Source of the DNA: Pseudidiomarina homiensis | Lineage (GTDB): Bacteria; Pseudomonadota; Gammaproteobacteria; Enterobacterales; Alteromonadaceae | Length of the DNA: 64,000 nucleotides | NCBI RefSeq assembly: GCF_003987225.1 | Contig: NZ_PIPX01000003.1 | Span: 124,001 to 188,000 of the forward strand | Direction: 5' to 3' | Part shown: one piece after another, positions 53,417 to 64,000 of the stretch | Layout of the letters: every line of letters starts with the position of its first letter | How positions within the stretch are numbered: the first letter of the stretch is position 1 | Made by a program: the position numbers and the translations under genes | Notes under the pieces: model-generated | What the model saw: only the letters and a program-made list of their open reading frames with translations | What the model was told of the DNA's origin: nothing | Database searches by the model: none

Positions 53417-54160
53417 ATGTTTGAATGGATCTTTTTACCCGAGGCGTGGATTGCCTTAGCGACCCTAACCGCTCTCGAAGTCGTCTTAGGCATTGATAAT
53501 ATTATCTTTATTTCTATTCTAGTTGGGCGTTTGCCTGAAAGCCAACGGCAGAAAGCACGTCAAATTGGCTTGTTGCTCGCCATGGGAATGCGGATTGCGT
53601 TACTGCTAAGTATCGTCTGGGTCATGGGCTTAACAGAGCCGTTATTTGAGGTACTTGGCTTTGCCTTCTCGGGGCGCGACTTAATTCTTTTCTTTGGTGG
53701 TTTATTCTTGCTCGGTAAAAGTACCTTAGAGATTCATCATAGTCTCGAGGGTGCGGAAGAAACCAAAACATCTGGGAAAGCGGCCACGTTTGGCGCCATT
53801 ATCACCCAGATCGCCGTCATCGATATCGTCTTCTCACTCGATTCGGTAATTACTGCAGTAGGTTTAGTCGATTATGTCGCAGTTATGATTATTGCGGTCG
53901 TCGTTGCGGTCTTGGTGATGATGCTTGCCGCCAAAGCGATTGGTGACTTTGTCGACCGTCATCCGACCATCAAGATGTTAGCACTGAGCTTTCTCATTCT
54001 GATCGGCTTTACGCTGATGGGCGAAGGGTTAGGCTTCCATGTACCCAAAGGCTACGTGTACTTTGCGATGGCATTCTCACTCGTCGTGGAGTTGCTCAAC
54101 ATTCGTATTCGCGCACGTAACCAACCCGTCCATTTGAAAAAGCGGATTGCCGAGGACTAA
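53417..54160 (+). CDS. TerC-family membrane protein
   Basis: 247 residues with seven membrane segments and conserved acidic residues: LATLTALEVVLGIDNIIFIS at the start, then ITQIAVIDIVFSLDSVITAV. The end LGFHVPKGYVYFAMAFSLVV is also typical. TerC/Alx-type proteins export manganese or help metal loading of secreted proteins. It is a single gene, preceded by AGAGAAA only, so the ribosome site is weak. It is distinct from the DUF475 family. Confidence 0.9.
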   Translation: MFEWIFLPEAWIALATLTALEVVLGIDNIIFISILVGRLPESQRQKARQIGLLLAMGMRIALLLSIVWVMGLTEPLFEVLGFAFSGRDLILFFGGLFLLGKSTLEIHHSLEGAEETKTSGKAATFGAIITQIAVIDIVFSLDSVITAVGLVDYVAVMIIAVVVAVLVMMLAAKAIGDFVDRHPTIKMLALSFLILIGFTLMGEGLGFHVPKGYVYFAMAFSLVVELLNIRIRARNQPVHLKKRIAED

Positions 54161-54196
54161 TCGGCAACCCGCTCTGAACGCTTAAAGCAAGTGAGG

Positions 54197-54997
54197 TTAG
54201 AAACTGTAAACTAAGGTCACTGCTGTTTCAGTGTCTAACTTCTCTTTGCTCGGGTCTTCTAAATACGAGTTATGGCTTGCCGCCACAGAAAACTTCAATG
54301 CCAGTGAACTATTCACGTTTGCCGACACTGACAGTTCGCCACGCGACTTGGTATTTTCTTCACCAATTTCCGTCGAGGCTAACGCGTTCAGCTTCGAGTT
54401 CTTGGTGATATCCCATACTAAGTTACCGGCAAGACGCAAAATTGCGCTACTTTCTTGTTCCTGAGCGACACCATCAATAATCGGCTTATTGTATGAGAGA
54501 CCTGGACCGATCTCGTAGTCAGCAAACAACGTAGGACTGTAGCGATAGCGAGCACCGTAACCCACAGCGACAGTTCCGCGGTAGTCATAACCGCTAAACT
54601 TGTCTTCTTCATAAGAGCCAAAAATAAAAATCGAGGAGCGACTTTCAGGACTGAACTTGTAGTTCGACTGCCCTGACACGAATAAGCGATCGCCTGTGGT
54701 GTAGGTTTCACCGGTCGACTGGTCTTCTTGTTTTGAACGGTAATAATCGATAACACCCTTGTGACGCCAGTTTTCGTAGTCACGAGCAGCATTCAATTTG
54801 GTTTTGAAAGTTTCGGTTTTGGTGTTACCTGAGGTGAATAGCAAACCGAGCTCAGCCGATGCATCCCAGTCTTTTTTCTCTTCCGTGTCTAAATCGCTTG
54901 CATCGTCAAACATGAATATTGACGCTTGCGCATACGCACTTGGCAAGCCAAGACAGGCAAACACAGCCAGCGCTGGCAAAGTCTTCTTAAAGTTCAC
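54197..54997 (-). CDS. DUF481 (YdiY-like) outer-membrane protein
   Basis: 266 residues with a signal peptide (ALAVFACLGLPSAYAQ) and a beta-barrel with family motifs: GNTKTETFKTKLNAARDYEN, YKFSPESRSSIFIFGSYEED, and the C-terminal strand TAVTLVYSF. The start GTG at 54997 has GAGG at good spacing, whereas the ATG at 55027 lies in a long inverted repeat. Such barrels are induced by salt or acid in some bacteria. It is a single gene downstream of fba. Confidence 0.85.
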   Translation of the reverse strand: MNFKKTLPALAVFACLGLPSAYAQASIFMFDDASDLDTEEKKDWDASAELGLLFTSGNTKTETFKTKLNAARDYENWRHKGVIDYYRSKQEDQSTGETYTTGDRLFVSGQSNYKFSPESRSSIFIFGSYEEDKFSGYDYRGTVAVGYGARYRYSPTLFADYEIGPGLSYNKPIIDGVAQEQESSAILRLAGNLVWDITKNSKLNALASTEIGEENTKSRGELSVSANVNSSLALKFSVAASHNSYLEDPSKEKLDTETAVTLVYSF

Positions 54998-55007
54998 AAA
55001 CACCTCG

Positions 55008-55064
55008 TCTTTTTCACAATCCCACATTACGCGTCAGTATAACGTGGGATTGCCTCGAAAAAGA
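55008..55064. repeat. Long inverted repeat between fba and the DUF481 gene
   Basis: TCTTTTTC / GAAAAAGA outside and CAATCCCAC / GTGGGATTG inside, separated by a GAGG/T internal loop, then a partly paired ATTA/TAAC end. It is downstream of fba and just upstream of the DUF481 start. It may act as a processing or terminator structure or as the DUF481 leader. Confidence 0.5.
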
Positions 55065-55071
55065 ACCCCGA

Positions 55072-56136
55072 TTAGTTCACTTTAGCGTCCAATTCGCCCG
55101 TTTCGTAGCGTTTGAACATTTCTTCTAGCGAAATCGGCTTGATTTTGTGCGCTTGGCCAGCACAGCCGAATGCCTCATAGCGAGCTTTACAAATGTCGAA
55201 CATGGCATCGGTCGACGCTTTTAAGAACTTACGAGGGTCGAAGTTGCTGGTGTTTTGGGCCAGATGACGACGTACCGCGCCAGTCGACGCAAGACGCAAG
55301 TCGGTATCGATATTTACTTTACGCACACCATGCTTAATACCTTCAGCAATTTGCTCAACAGGCACACCGTACGTTTCTGGGATCTCGCCGCCAAATTCGT
55401 TAATCACTTTCAACCATTCTTGCGGTACCGAAGACGAACCGTGCATCACCAAATGCGTGGTTGGAATACGCTTGTGGATTTCTTTGATGCGGTCGATCGC
55501 AAGAATATCGCCAGTTGGTGGACGGCTAAACTTGTAGGCACCGTGTGAAGTACCACAAGCAATCGCCAACGCATCAACATTGGTTGCCTTAACGAACTGC
55601 GCAGCCTCTTCAGGGTCAGTCAACAGTTGGTCGTGGCTAAGTTTTCCTTCAGCACCAACACCGTCTTCTTCGCCCGCTTCACCGGTTTCCAATGAACCTA
55701 ACACACCCAGCTCACCTTCAACCGAAACACCGCAGGCATGCGCCATGGCAACAGCGGTCTGGGTAACCTGAACGTTATAATCGTAATCCGCTGGGGTCTT
55801 GCCGTCTTCTTTTAACGAGCCATCCATCATTACTGAGCTAAAACCCAGTTGAATTGAACGCTGACAAACCGCTGGCGAGGTGCCGTGATCTTGGTGCATC
55901 ACCACTGGAATATGAGGCCATTCTTCGATTGCCGCAAGAATCAGGTGACGTAAAAACGGAGCGCCTGCGTAAGTACGCGCACCCGCTGAAGCCTGCACGA
56001 TCACTGGGCTATCGGTGGCATCCGCAGCTTCCATAATGGCGCGCATTTGCTCGAGGTTATTAACATTAAAAGCGGGTACGCCATAGCCGTTCTCGGCAGC
56101 GTGGTCGAGCAATTGGCGTAGTGAAATTAAAGCCAT
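55072..56136 (-). CDS. fba: Class II fructose-bisphosphate aldolase
   Basis: 354 residues. Metal-dependent aldolase splitting fructose 1,6-bisphosphate. The zinc-binding region is [20 protein letters not shown], followed by [15 protein letters not shown]. The C-terminal phosphate-binding [12 protein letters not shown] is complete. AGGAGAT precedes the ATG. It is the last gene of the metK-tkt-epd-pgk-fba cluster. Confidence 0.97.
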   Translation of the reverse strand: MALISLRQLLDHAAENGYGVPAFNVNNLEQMRAIMEAADATDSPVIVQASAGARTYAGAPFLRHLILAAIEEWPHIPVVMHQDHGTSPAVCQRSIQLGFSSVMMDGSLKEDGKTPADYDYNVQVTQTAVAMAHACGVSVEGELGVLGSLETGEAGEEDGVGAEGKLSHDQLLTDPEEAAQFVKATNVDALAIACGTSHGAYKFSRPPTGDILAIDRIKEIHKRIPTTHLVMHGSSSVPQEWLKVINEFGGEIPETYGVPVEQIAEGIKHGVRKVNIDTDLRLASTGAVRRHLAQNTSNFDPRKFLKASTDAMFDICKARYEAFGCAGQAHKIKPISLEEMFKRYETGELDAKVN

Positions 56137-56170
56137 GAGTTATCTCCTGATCGTTGAATCGTAATGGTTT

Positions 56171-57355
56171 TTAACCATTCTCTGCGCGTTCTTCCAGAAT
56201 CGCGACTGCAGGTAGTTTTTTACCTTCTAAGAATTCCAAAAAGGCACCGCCACCGGTCGAAATATAGCTGATTTTATCAGCGATGCCGTACTTATCAATC
56301 GCTGCAAGAGTGTCACCACCTCCAGCAATCGAAAATGCTGAGCTCTGCGCAATGGCTTCGGCTAACGCTTTAGTGCCTGCGCCAAATTGGTCAAATTCAA
56401 ACACGCCCACCGGTCCATTCCATACGATGGTTCCGGCATTTTGCAGAATTTTTGCAAAAGCCTCGGCAGTATCTGGGCCAATATCAAAAATCATATCATC
56501 CGCGCGCACATCGCTAACTGACTTGGTTTCTGCGGCCGCTTCAGGGCTGAATTCTTTACCGGTGACGACATCGGTTGGCACTGGAATATCGCCACCTTTG
56601 GCTTGTGCCGCAGCAACTAGGCGTGCTGCTTCGTCCATCAAGTCAGCTTCATACAACGACTTGCCCACATCATGACCTGCCGCAGCAATAAAGGTGTTGG
56701 CAATGCCACCACCAACGATGAGCTGATCCACCACTCCTGACAGCGATTCCAACACAGTCAGCTTGGTCGAGACCTTTGAGCCACCGACAATTGCGACTAA
56801 AGGACGAGCCGGATTGGCTAATGCTTTGCCTAATGCTTCAAGCTCTGCCGCGAGTAATGGCCCAGCGCATGCAACATCAGCGTATTTCGCCACACCATGA
56901 GTAGAGGCTTGGGCACGGTGCGCGGTACCGAAGGCATCCATCACAAACACGTCACATAACGCTGCTAATTTTTGCGCTAAAGCATCGTTGTTTTTCTTTT
57001 CGCCTTGATTAAACCGTACGTTCTCAAAGACCACGACTTCGCCCTGCGCTACCTCAACGTCGTCAAGGTAATCGGTGGCAAGTTTAACCGGAACTGATAG
57101 TGCTTCATTCAGATAATCGACCACCGGCTGCAACGAAAATTGTGCGTCGTACACGCCTTCTTCGGGACGCCCTAAATGCGACATCACCATAACCTTCGCA
57201 CCAGCATCAAGCGCTTTCTGAATGGTTGGAAGCGCAGCTTTGAGACGCGCGTCTGAGGTTACCTTGCCGTCTTTTACCGGCACATTCAGATCTTCACGGA
57301 TCAAAACGCGTAAATCGGTTAAATCGAGATCATCCATGGTGATGACTGAAGACAT
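56171..57355 (-). CDS. pgk: Phosphoglycerate kinase
   Basis: 394 residues. It transfers phosphate from 1,3-bisphosphoglycerate to ADP. The N-terminal [20 protein letters not shown] binds the substrate, [11 protein letters not shown] is typical, and the C-terminal nucleotide loop is in [20 protein letters not shown] chose the ATG at 57355 because GAGGG precedes it and the family begins there. It is 23 bp after epd and 34 bp before fba. Confidence 0.97.
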   Translation of the reverse strand: MSSVITMDDLDLTDLRVLIREDLNVPVKDGKVTSDARLKAALPTIQKALDAGAKVMVMSHLGRPEEGVYDAQFSLQPVVDYLNEALSVPVKLATDYLDDVEVAQGEVVVFENVRFNQGEKKNNDALAQKLAALCDVFVMDAFGTAHRAQASTHGVAKYADVACAGPLLAAELEALGKALANPARPLVAIVGGSKVSTKLTVLESLSGVVDQLIVGGGIANTFIAAAGHDVGKSLYEADLMDEAARLVAAAQAKGGDIPVPTDVVTGKEFSPEAAAETKSVSDVRADDMIFDIGPDTAEAFAKILQNAGTIVWNGPVGVFEFDQFGAGTKALAEAIAQSSAFSIAGGGDTLAAIDKYGIADKISYISTGGGAFLEFLEGKKLPAVAILEERAENG

Positions 57356-57378
57356 TACTGCACCCTCTTGCTTATTCG

Positions 57379-58416
57379 TTAAGTTGAAACTGACTGCTGT
57401 GCAAGCATCACTTGAGCCGTATCGAGCATGCGATTGGCAAAGCCCCACTCATTGTCACACCAGCACAGTACTTTAATTAAATGCTTGTCGGCGACCCGTG
57501 TTTGGGTGCCATCCACAATACTTGAGCGTGGATCATGATTAAAATCGATCGAGACCAGGGGCTCGTCAATATAACCCAAAATGTTCGCCATACGGCCTCG
57601 AGCCGCCTGCGATAGCAGACTGTTAACGCGGTCGATACTCACTTCATCACGCACCGTCACGCTGATGTCCATTGCCGTCACATTGGTGGTGGGCACACGT
57701 ACCTGAATGGCTTCGAACTTGCCCGCAAAGTGCGGCATGATGCGCTCAATACCCCGCGCTAAACGGGTATCTACCGGAATAATCGAACGCCCAGCAGCAC
57801 GCGCCAAACGCGGATCTTGATGATAAGCATCAATAACTTGCTGGTCGTGCATGGCGGCATGAATCGTGGTAATCGCACCACTCTTAATACCAAAGGCATC
57901 GTCGAGTACTTTCAATACCGGTACGCTACAGTTGGTTGTGCATGACCCATTTGAGACAATTTTGTGGGCGGCAGTTAACTGATCACTGTTCACCCCAAAG
58001 ATCGCAGTAAAGTCGACATCTGGATCACCTGGATGCGAGTAAAGTACCCGCGAGATGCCCAACTCGTGATAATGCGCGCCGTCTTCGCGCGAACCGTGAA
58101 CACCGGTGCAATCCAACACAATGTCGACGCCAAGTTGCGACCAATCAAGGCAGCTAATCTCTGCTTCAGCAGACACGCTGATCACGTCATCACCAACTTG
58201 CAACTGATGCTTGTCGGGCGTCGTCACGGGCTGCTGGAAGCGACCATGACTGGTGTCGTACTTAAGTAAGTGCGCCATCGCCGATACTGGTGCCAGCTCA
58301 TTGATGGCGACAACCTGCAACTGCTCACGATAGCCGCGCTCGTATAGGGCCCGCAATACATTGCGGCCAATACGACCGAAACCATTAATAGCTATCCGCG
58401 CAGTGGCTTTGCTCAT
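57379..58416 (-). CDS. epd: Erythrose-4-phosphate dehydrogenase
   Basis: 345 residues, closely following E. coli Epd: [20 protein letters not shown], the [20 protein letters not shown] segment, catalytic Cys159 in [13 protein letters not shown], and the ending [18 protein letters not shown]. It oxidises erythrose-4-phosphate to 4-phosphoerythronate for vitamin B6, though some homologues are true GAPDH. Its start overlaps the tkt stop by 4 bp, so translation is coupled with tkt. Confidence 0.93.
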   Translation of the reverse strand: MSKATARIAINGFGRIGRNVLRALYERGYREQLQVVAINELAPVSAMAHLLKYDTSHGRFQQPVTTPDKHQLQVGDDVISVSAEAEISCLDWSQLGVDIVLDCTGVHGSREDGAHYHELGISRVLYSHPGDPDVDFTAIFGVNSDQLTAAHKIVSNGSCTTNCSVPVLKVLDDAFGIKSGAITTIHAAMHDQQVIDAYHQDPRLARAAGRSIIPVDTRLARGIERIMPHFAGKFEAIQVRVPTTNVTAMDISVTVRDEVSIDRVNSLLSQAARGRMANILGYIDEPLVSIDFNHDPRSSIVDGTQTRVADKHLIKVLCWCDNEWGFANRMLDTAQVMLAQQSVST

Positions 58417-60425
58417 TCGGCGAGTAACTCCTCAGCAGCAGCAACAATGTGCTCCGCGGTAAAACCAAAATGCTTAAACAGGTCGCCAGCAGGTGCTGAC
58501 TCACCAAAACTTGTCATACCGATAATGCGGCCGTTTAGACCTACATACTTGTACCAGTAGTCAGCGATACCTGCTTCGACCGCAACACGTTTGCTCACTG
58601 AACTTGGTAACACCGCTTCGCGGTAGTCGGCCGGTTGTGCGTCAAATACATCGGTGGCAGGTAAAGATACCACACGCACCTGCTTACCCTGTGCCTGCAA
58701 TGTTTTCGCGGCAGCCATGGTAATCGCGACTTCTGAACCCGTAGCAATCAAAATAAGTTCAGGCGCGGCGGGGCTATCAAGCAACACGTAACCACCACGC
58801 GCGACATTCGCTAACTGCTCTGCATTGCGCTCCTGCTGTGGTAAGCCTTGGCGGCTAAATACCAGTGCGGTTGGTCCGTCTTTGCGTTCCAGTGCAGCTT
58901 TCCATGCGACTGCCGACTCCACTTGGTCACATGGGCGCCAAGTGCTCATGTTCGGTGTCATGCGCAAGCTCGCTAATTGCTCTACCGGCTGGTGCGTCGG
59001 GCCGTCTTCGCCGAGCCCAATCGAGTCGTGGGTATACACGAAAATGCTTTGCTGCTTCATCAACGCCGCCATACGTACCGCATTGCGCGCATACTCCATG
59101 AACATCAAGAAGGTTGCACCGTAAGGCACTAAACCGCCGTGCAAGGCGATACCGTTCATGATCGCCGACATACCAAATTCGCGTACGCCGTAATAGACAT
59201 AATTGCCACTAGCATCTTCTGCGGTAACGCCTTTCGCGCCATCCCACAAGGTCAGGTTTGAGCCCGCCAAATCGGCTGAGCCGCCAAGTAGTTCAGGGAG
59301 TTCTGGGGCAAACGCATTGATCGCATTTTGCGACGCTTTACGACTCGCAATGTCTGCCGGCTCTGCTTGTAACTTCTCGATGTATGCTTGCGCATGCTCG
59401 GCAAAATCACTCGGCAATTCGTTCGCTAATCGGCGCTTCAATTCCGCCGCCAATTCTGGGTGAGCATCTGCGTAGGCAGAAAACCGTTGGTTCCATTCGT
59501 TTTCTTGTGCCGCACCTGCGTCCTTCGCTGACCACTGTTGATAAACATCATCAGGAACTTCAAACGCAGCGTAATTCCAACCGAGTTGCTTACGTGCTGC
59601 AGCAATTTCGTCGGCACCCAGCGGTGCACCGTGACAACTTTCACTGCCTTGCTTATTCGGCGCTCCAAAACCAATGATCGTTTTGCAAATGATCAATGTC
59701 GGTTTGGCTGTTTCGCCGCGCGCCGCTTGGATCGCTTGGTCGACGGCTTGCGCGTCATGTCCATCCACGTCACGAATAACGTGCCAGCCATAGGCTTCGA
59801 AACGTTTCGCGGTGTCATCGGTGAACCAGCCTTCAACTTCTCCGTCAATGGAAATGCCGTTGTCGTCATAAAATGCAATGAGCTTGCCCAAGCCAAGCGT
59901 TCCTGCCAATGAGCAAACTTCATGGGAGATACCTTCCATCAAGCAGCCATCGCCAAGGAAGGTGTAGGTATAGTGATCGATAATGTCATGACTTGGGCGG
60001 TTAAACTGTGCCGCGAGCACTTTCTCGGCGAGCGCCATACCGACAGCGTTCGAGATACCTTGCCCTAATGGGCCTGTGGTGGTTTCAATACCAGGCGCGT
60101 AACCGTACTCAGGGTGACCAGGGGTTTTGGAATGCAACTGCCGAAAGTTTTTCAGATCATCGATGTTGAGCTCATAGCCCGTTAGGTGCAGCAACGAGTA
60201 AATTAGCATGGAACCATGACCGTTCGACAATACAAAACGGTCGCGATCAGCCCAATTGGGGTTTGCAGGGTTATGTTTCAGATAGTCCCGCCAGAGCACC
60301 TCGGCGATGTCGGCCATGCCCATCGGCGCACCCGGATGTCCGGAATTGGCTTGTTGTACGGCATCCATGCTGAGTGCGCGGATAGCGTTGGCGAGATGCT
60401 TGCGTTCAGAAACTGCTGTCGTCAT
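58413..60425 (-). CDS. tkt: Transketolase
   Basis: 670 residues. Thiamine diphosphate enzyme moving two-carbon units in the pentose-phosphate pathway. The binding site is [19 protein letters not shown], with typical [20 protein letters not shown] at the start and [20 protein letters not shown] in the middle. ATG at 60425 chosen by family start, because an in-frame ATG at 60440 would add five residues. It is second in the metK-tkt-epd-pgk-fba cluster. Confidence 0.97.
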   Translation of the reverse strand: MTTAVSERKHLANAIRALSMDAVQQANSGHPGAPMGMADIAEVLWRDYLKHNPANPNWADRDRFVLSNGHGSMLIYSLLHLTGYELNIDDLKNFRQLHSKTPGHPEYGYAPGIETTTGPLGQGISNAVGMALAEKVLAAQFNRPSHDIIDHYTYTFLGDGCLMEGISHEVCSLAGTLGLGKLIAFYDDNGISIDGEVEGWFTDDTAKRFEAYGWHVIRDVDGHDAQAVDQAIQAARGETAKPTLIICKTIIGFGAPNKQGSESCHGAPLGADEIAAARKQLGWNYAAFEVPDDVYQQWSAKDAGAAQENEWNQRFSAYADAHPELAAELKRRLANELPSDFAEHAQAYIEKLQAEPADIASRKASQNAINAFAPELPELLGGSADLAGSNLTLWDGAKGVTAEDASGNYVYYGVREFGMSAIMNGIALHGGLVPYGATFLMFMEYARNAVRMAALMKQQSIFVYTHDSIGLGEDGPTHQPVEQLASLRMTPNMSTWRPCDQVESAVAWKAALERKDGPTALVFSRQGLPQQERNAEQLANVARGGYVLLDSPAAPELILIATGSEVAITMAAAKTLQAQGKQVRVVSLPATDVFDAQPADYREAVLPSSVSKRVAVEAGIADYWYKYVGLNGRIIGMTSFGESAPAGDLFKHFGFTAEHIVAAAEELLAE

Positions 60426-60434
60426 AACGAAAAA

Positions 60435-60494
60435 CCCCAAATTGCTGCTTGAGAAAAATGCTCACTAGGTGCGCGTATTCTCCACAATTCGGGG
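60435..60494 (-). promoter_or_regulatory. Possible stem-loop between metK and tkt
   Basis: On the minus strand, CCCCGAATTG pairs with CAATTTGGGG (one mismatch) across a long loop and is followed by TTTTT, immediately before the tkt start. It may be a weak terminator of metK or an attenuator of the downstream genes. Confidence 0.35.
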
Positions 60495-60506
60495 CTTCTA
60501 AGCAAA

Positions 60507-61655
60507 TTAGATGTCGGCGCGCAGAGCTTCTGCTTTATCGGTTTTCTCCCACGGGAAAGCATCGCGACCGAAGTGACCATAGGCTGCCGTCTGTTGATAA
60601 ATCGGGCGTTCTAGGTCGAGCATCTGAATCAAACCATAGGGACGCAAGTCAAAATGTTTGCGAACTAGAGCGATTAATTGCTCTTCGCTATAAGGACTCG
60701 TACCAAAGGTCTCAATGCTAATCGACGTTGGTTCGGCCACACCGATTGCATAAGAAACCTGAATTTCACAGCGTTCCGCAAGGCCCGCAGCCACCAAGTT
60801 TTTCGCCACGTAGCGCGCCGCATAGGCCGCACTGCGATCCACTTTCGATGGATCTTTACCTGAGAATGCACCACCACCGTGCCGCGCCATACCGCCATAA
60901 GTATCGACGATGATCTTGCGACCGGTTAAGCCACAGTCACCCATAGGTCCGCCAATCACGAATTTCCCAGTTGGATTAATAAAAATCCGCTCTTGATTCA
61001 CTGGGAACCATTCCTCTGGCAACACTGGCTTGATGATGGTTTCGATCACGGCTTCACGCAAATCCGCTTGGCTAATGCCTTCAGCATGCTGCGTAGAGAG
61101 CACCACGGTATCAATTGCCACCGGCTTGCCGTCTTCATAAACGAAAGTCAGCTGGCTTTTTGCATCGGGACGTAACCACGGCAACGTGCCATTCTTACGC
61201 ACTTCGGCTTGACGCTGCATGAGTCGGTGCGCATAAGTAATCGGCGCAGGCATCAACACGTCAGTCTCATTTGAGGCGTAACCAAACATTAAACCTTGGT
61301 CACCGGCGCCTTGCTCTTCGAGTGACGCGCGATCCACACCTTGGTTGATATCCATCGACTGCTTACCAATGGCATTTAATACCGCACACGAAGCGCCATC
61401 GAAGCCCATGTCAGAATGGGTATAACCGATTTCACGGACGGTGTTACGTGCCAACTCTTCGATATCAACCCATGCGGTTGTCGAAACTTCACCACCGACC
61501 AACACCATGCCGGTTTTGACATAAGTTTCGCAGGCCACGCGAGCGCGTGGGTCCTGAGTAAGAATTGCATCGAGAACTGCATCTGAAATTTGATCGGCAA
61601 TTTTATCCGGATGTCCTTCTGATACTGACTCAGAGGTAAAAAGGTGCTTCGCCAT
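60507..61655 (-). CDS. metK: S-adenosylmethionine synthetase
   Basis: 382 residues. It makes SAM from ATP and methionine. Signatures are [20 protein letters not shown] at the start, the [12 protein letters not shown] motif, and the [19 protein letters not shown] phosphate loop. Start at 61655 by family alignment. It heads the metK-tkt-epd-pgk-fba cluster, a layout found in several gammaproteobacteria. No SAM riboswitch is seen in the short upstream gap. Confidence 0.98.
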   Translation of the reverse strand: MAKHLFTSESVSEGHPDKIADQISDAVLDAILTQDPRARVACETYVKTGMVLVGGEVSTTAWVDIEELARNTVREIGYTHSDMGFDGASCAVLNAIGKQSMDINQGVDRASLEEQGAGDQGLMFGYASNETDVLMPAPITYAHRLMQRQAEVRKNGTLPWLRPDAKSQLTFVYEDGKPVAIDTVVLSTQHAEGISQADLREAVIETIIKPVLPEEWFPVNQERIFINPTGKFVIGGPMGDCGLTGRKIIVDTYGGMARHGGGAFSGKDPSKVDRSAAYAARYVAKNLVAAGLAERCEIQVSYAIGVAEPTSISIETFGTSPYSEEQLIALVRKHFDLRPYGLIQMLDLERPIYQQTAAYGHFGRDAFPWEKTDKAEALRADI

Positions 61656-61684
61656 AGTGTTCGGTCTCAACTTATCTTTAAGCT

Positions 61685-61720
61685 AAAAAATTGGGCGTAG
61701 TTTAACGAAACCACGCCCAA
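61685..61720 (-). terminator. Terminator of the alcohol dehydrogenase gene
   Basis: On the minus strand, TTGGGCGT pairs with ACGCCCAA, continuing after one mismatch with GTTT/AAAC around an AACG-type loop, then six T. It lies 29 bp after the dehydrogenase stop. Confidence 0.9.
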
Positions 61721-61748
61721 CTTTCCACATTTAGACGTCTAAAAGTCT

Positions 61749-62804
61749 TTATTTCTGTTTCAACGTTGCCATATCAATAACAAAGCGATATTTCACATCG
61801 CTTTTCAGCATCCGTTCGTAGGCTTCATTGATATCATCCATCGCAATCATTTCGATGTCAGAGGTGATGCCATGTTCGGCACAGAAATCGAGCATCTCTT
61901 GGGTTTCGGCAATCCCCCCAATCAATGAACCAGCCAGACTGCGACGCTTGGCGATCAAGTTGAATACAGCTGGTGAAGGATGATGCTCAGCAGGGACGCC
62001 CACCAAACACATCGTGCCATTCAACCGCAACAGGCTCAGATAAGCATCCAAGTCATGCGGAGCTGCCACGGTGTTTAAGATAAAGTCGAGCTGATTGGTC
62101 CAAGCTTTCATTTGCTCTTCATCTTTCGAAATGACTACATGATCAGCACCTAAGCGCTTGCCATCTTCGACTTTACCCGGCGAGGTGGTGAACAGCACCA
62201 CTTCGGCGCCCATCGCTGCGGCTAACTTCACCGCCATGTGACCAAGACCACCTAGCCCCACTACACCGACTTTATGGCCCTTGGTGACGCCCCAGTGACG
62301 TAATGGTGAATAGGTCGTAATACCGGCACACAGCAACGGTGCAACACCGGCTAAATCAAGGCCTTCGGACACGCTCAAGACGAAGCTTTCTTTGACGGTG
62401 ATGCGATTCGAGTAACCGCCAAAAGTGACGCCACCTAAATGCTTGTCTTCGCCGTTGTAAGTGCCAACAAAACCATTCTCACAGTACTGCTCGTGGCCCT
62501 CGTCACAGCTATGACAGTGCCCACAAGCGTCGACCATGCAGCCGACACCCACAGTGTCACCCACTTTAAATTTGCTTACCTTGTCGCCGACTCGGGTCAC
62601 CTTGCCGACGATTTCGTGTCCCGGTACGCATGGGAATACAGTTCCACCCCATTCATTACGTGCCTGATGCAAATCTGAGTGGCAAACACCGCAGTACGCA
62701 ATTTCGATTTCAACGTCTTCCGCAGTCGGGTCGCGACGTTCAAACTCAAAATACTCCAGATCTTTGTCTGCAGCCTGTGCTGCGTAACCTATTGCTTGTG
62801 GCAT
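61749..62804 (-). CDS. Zinc-dependent NAD(P) alcohol dehydrogenase (YahK/CAD-like)
   Basis: 351 residues of the medium-chain family. The catalytic zinc ligands are in YCGVCHSDLHQ and the VPGHEIVGKV loop. The structural zinc site is CGHCHSCDEGHEQYC, with four cysteines. The dinucleotide-binding loop is VGVVGLGGLGHMAVKLA. This subgroup reduces aldehydes with NADPH. AAGGAG precedes the ATG. It is 17 bp after an M1 peptidase gene on the same strand, likely an operon. Substrate unknown. Confidence 0.93.
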   Translation of the reverse strand: MPQAIGYAAQAADKDLEYFEFERRDPTAEDVEIEIAYCGVCHSDLHQARNEWGGTVFPCVPGHEIVGKVTRVGDKVSKFKVGDTVGVGCMVDACGHCHSCDEGHEQYCENGFVGTYNGEDKHLGGVTFGGYSNRITVKESFVLSVSEGLDLAGVAPLLCAGITTYSPLRHWGVTKGHKVGVVGLGGLGHMAVKLAAAMGAEVVLFTTSPGKVEDGKRLGADHVVISKDEEQMKAWTNQLDFILNTVAAPHDLDAYLSLLRLNGTMCLVGVPAEHHPSPAVFNLIAKRRSLAGSLIGGIAETQEMLDFCAEHGITSDIEMIAMDDINEAYERMLKSDVKYRFVIDMATLKQK

Positions 62805-62821
62805 AGCGTACTCCTTTTTGC

Positions 62822-64000
62822 TTACTGTTCGGGATAAAGCAGGGCTTCATTCACCGTCTGCGTGAGCGGGTGATAGCCAGGCTTGGCTTGCTGATAAACT
62901 TCGCGCGCCCATTTCAGATTGTCGGGCGTTTTCGCCAGCTCACGGTAGAGCGGGCTGACCAGTTTGTTACGGCCAATAGTAAGCAAGTAGTTACGCAAAC
63001 GATCCCGCGCTGGTTCATAGTTTTTTACGATCGCTAACTTTAACCATGCGTGCGCAATCTCTGCGTTCTTGCTTTGCGTCAAGTTAAACTGCTCATCAAG
63101 CCGACGCATATTCACGCTGGAAATATCCAGCGGTAGGTTGTTAATGAAATGCAGCCATTCGTGCGTGGTCCACTCTTGTGTTGTTAACTGACCCCCTTTT
63201 AACCAACGTTGCATTTGCTTTTCAACTTCCGCAAACGCATTTGATGTCGGCTTGGGCGCATCTGCTGGTAAACCTGGCTCATGAATCCACTCATTGACCT
63301 GTTCCATCGACACGACGTTAGGGTTCTTGGCCAGTAAGTGACGCGCTAAATACGCTTTGAATTCGGCGGTTGAAATACTTTGGAAGGCGAAGTCATCGAA
63401 GTACTGACGCAAGAAGTTATCAAACGTCTCACGACCAAACTTGTTTTCGAGATACACCAAGAACAGTTGGCCTTTTACATACGGGACCTGCGAAAACACA
63501 TCATCAGGGTGACGTGTACCCAATTCGAGGTTGAGTACTGTGTCTTTCGACGCCAAGCGTTCCATATTGTCGAGCAGGTCTTGGTAGCCTAGCGCCAATT
63601 CCATTTGCGCACGGCGTTCACCGAATAGCGACTCCATAATGCGATTCTCAACATAACTGGTGAAGCCTTCGTTAAGCCACAGATCGCGCCAGCTGGCATT
63701 GGTCACGAGGTTGCCCGACCATGAATGCGCTAATTCGTGGGCGATAAGGTTAATCAAGGTGCGGTCGCCGGACACCACCGTTGGCGTAATGAACGATAAC
63801 CGTGGATTTTCCATGCCGCCAAATGGGAAACTCGGTGGCAACACCAGCAAATCATAACGATCCCAACGATAAGGCCCATACATTTCTTCAGTAGCGGTGA
63901 TCATCGCTGGGGTATCTGCCCATTCCCAAGCAGCGTCATCAATGATGTACGGTTCAGCAAAAACTGCGACATTGTCGCTGATCTCTTTCACCACTAACTC
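62822..64000 (-). CDS. M1-family aminopeptidase (LTA4H-like), 5' end outside the window
   Basis: The N-terminal part is cut off, as the frame runs open to the last base. Visible are the exopeptidase loop FGGMENPRLSF and the zinc site HELAHSWSGN, with the third ligand Glu in WLNEGFTSYVE. The C-terminal helical domain of leukotriene A4 hydrolase-like enzymes follows, ending LLYPEQ. It removes N-terminal residues from peptides. It is first of two genes in the operon with the alcohol dehydrogenase. Confidence 0.93.
   Translation of the reverse strand, partial: ELVVKEISDNVAVFAEPYIIDDAAWEWADTPAMITATEEMYGPYRWDRYDLLVLPPSFPFGGMENPRLSFITPTVVSGDRTLINLIAHELAHSWSGNLVTNASWRDLWLNEGFTSYVENRIMESLFGERRAQMELALGYQDLLDNMERLASKDTVLNLELGTRHPDDVFSQVPYVKGQLFLVYLENKFGRETFDNFLRQYFDDFAFQSISTAEFKAYLARHLLAKNPNVVSMEQVNEWIHEPGLPADAPKPTSNAFAEVEKQMQRWLKGGQLTTQEWTTHEWLHFINNLPLDISSVNMRRLDEQFNLTQSKNAEIAHAWLKLAIVKNYEPARDRLRNYLLTIGRNKLVSPLYRELAKTPDNLKWAREVYQQAKPGYHPLTQTVNEALLYPEQ

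Noticed and set aside
61656-61748. SAM riboswitch upstream of metK
   Set aside because: The only structure there is a terminator for the dehydrogenase gene, and no riboswitch-like fold is visible.

Overview
The window is a stretch of gammaproteobacterial chromosome, most likely from the Alteromonadales and possibly Idiomarinaceae-like. The evidence is the gene order metK-tkt-epd-pgk-fba, the rpsU/dnaG/rpoD block, an RcsF-type lipoprotein, a TonB-dependent receptor and an OsmC-YcaO fusion. The genus is an inference from gene content, not from a marker gene. Genes are densely packed. Neighbours often overlap by 4 bp, and several convergent pairs overlap at their stop codons.

Layout. Positions 1-7990 hold the end of a hybrid sensor kinase, a LuxR-type response regulator, a TonB-dependent receptor and a divergent operon (GntP-family permease, AMP-forming acyl-CoA ligase, exported MetX-like hydrolase). 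This looks like a carboxylate or fatty-acid uptake and activation locus. Positions 7995-24225 carry housekeeping and envelope genes: a TIGR03545/TIGR03546 pair, a RimK-like ATP-grasp ligase with a GNAT partner, a cysteine-synthase-like enzyme, RcsF, cyclopropane fatty acid synthase, an AI-2E/PerM permease, an Mpo1-like protein, a formamidase-kynureninase pair, Usp-SulP, a Sel1 protein and a DUF945 protein. Positions 24383-32092 hold a DUF3750 lipoprotein, a 7TM-DISM diguanylate cyclase, OsmC-YcaO, a patatin and a secreted subtilase.

Positions 32209-39912 are a small integrated mobile element of about 7.7 kb, flanked by 45-bp direct repeats. The right repeat is the 3' part of a tRNA-Ile2 (CAT anticodon) gene. 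The element carries a tyrosine integrase, two uncharacterised divergent genes, an AlpA-like excisionase, a small unknown protein, a P2 gpA-type HUH replication initiator, an AvcD/DcdV-type anti-phage dCTP deaminase and a 47-codon gene downstream of it. I see no capsid, portal, terminase or conjugation gene. It is best read as a satellite-like or rolling-circle integrative element carrying a defence gene, and it is the most interesting part of the window.

Positions 40037-64000 return to core genome: an amidohydrolase; the macromolecular synthesis block (rpoD, dnaG, rpsU), interrupted by a DUF3192 lipoprotein; a structured intergenic region ending in a terminator ahead of marC; queA-tgt; an ECF sigma/anti-sigma/coiled-coil operon; Pit phosphate transport with its DUF47 partner; TerC; a DUF481 outer-membrane protein; the fba-pgk-epd-tkt-metK cluster; a zinc alcohol dehydrogenase; and a truncated M1 aminopeptidase that runs off the end.
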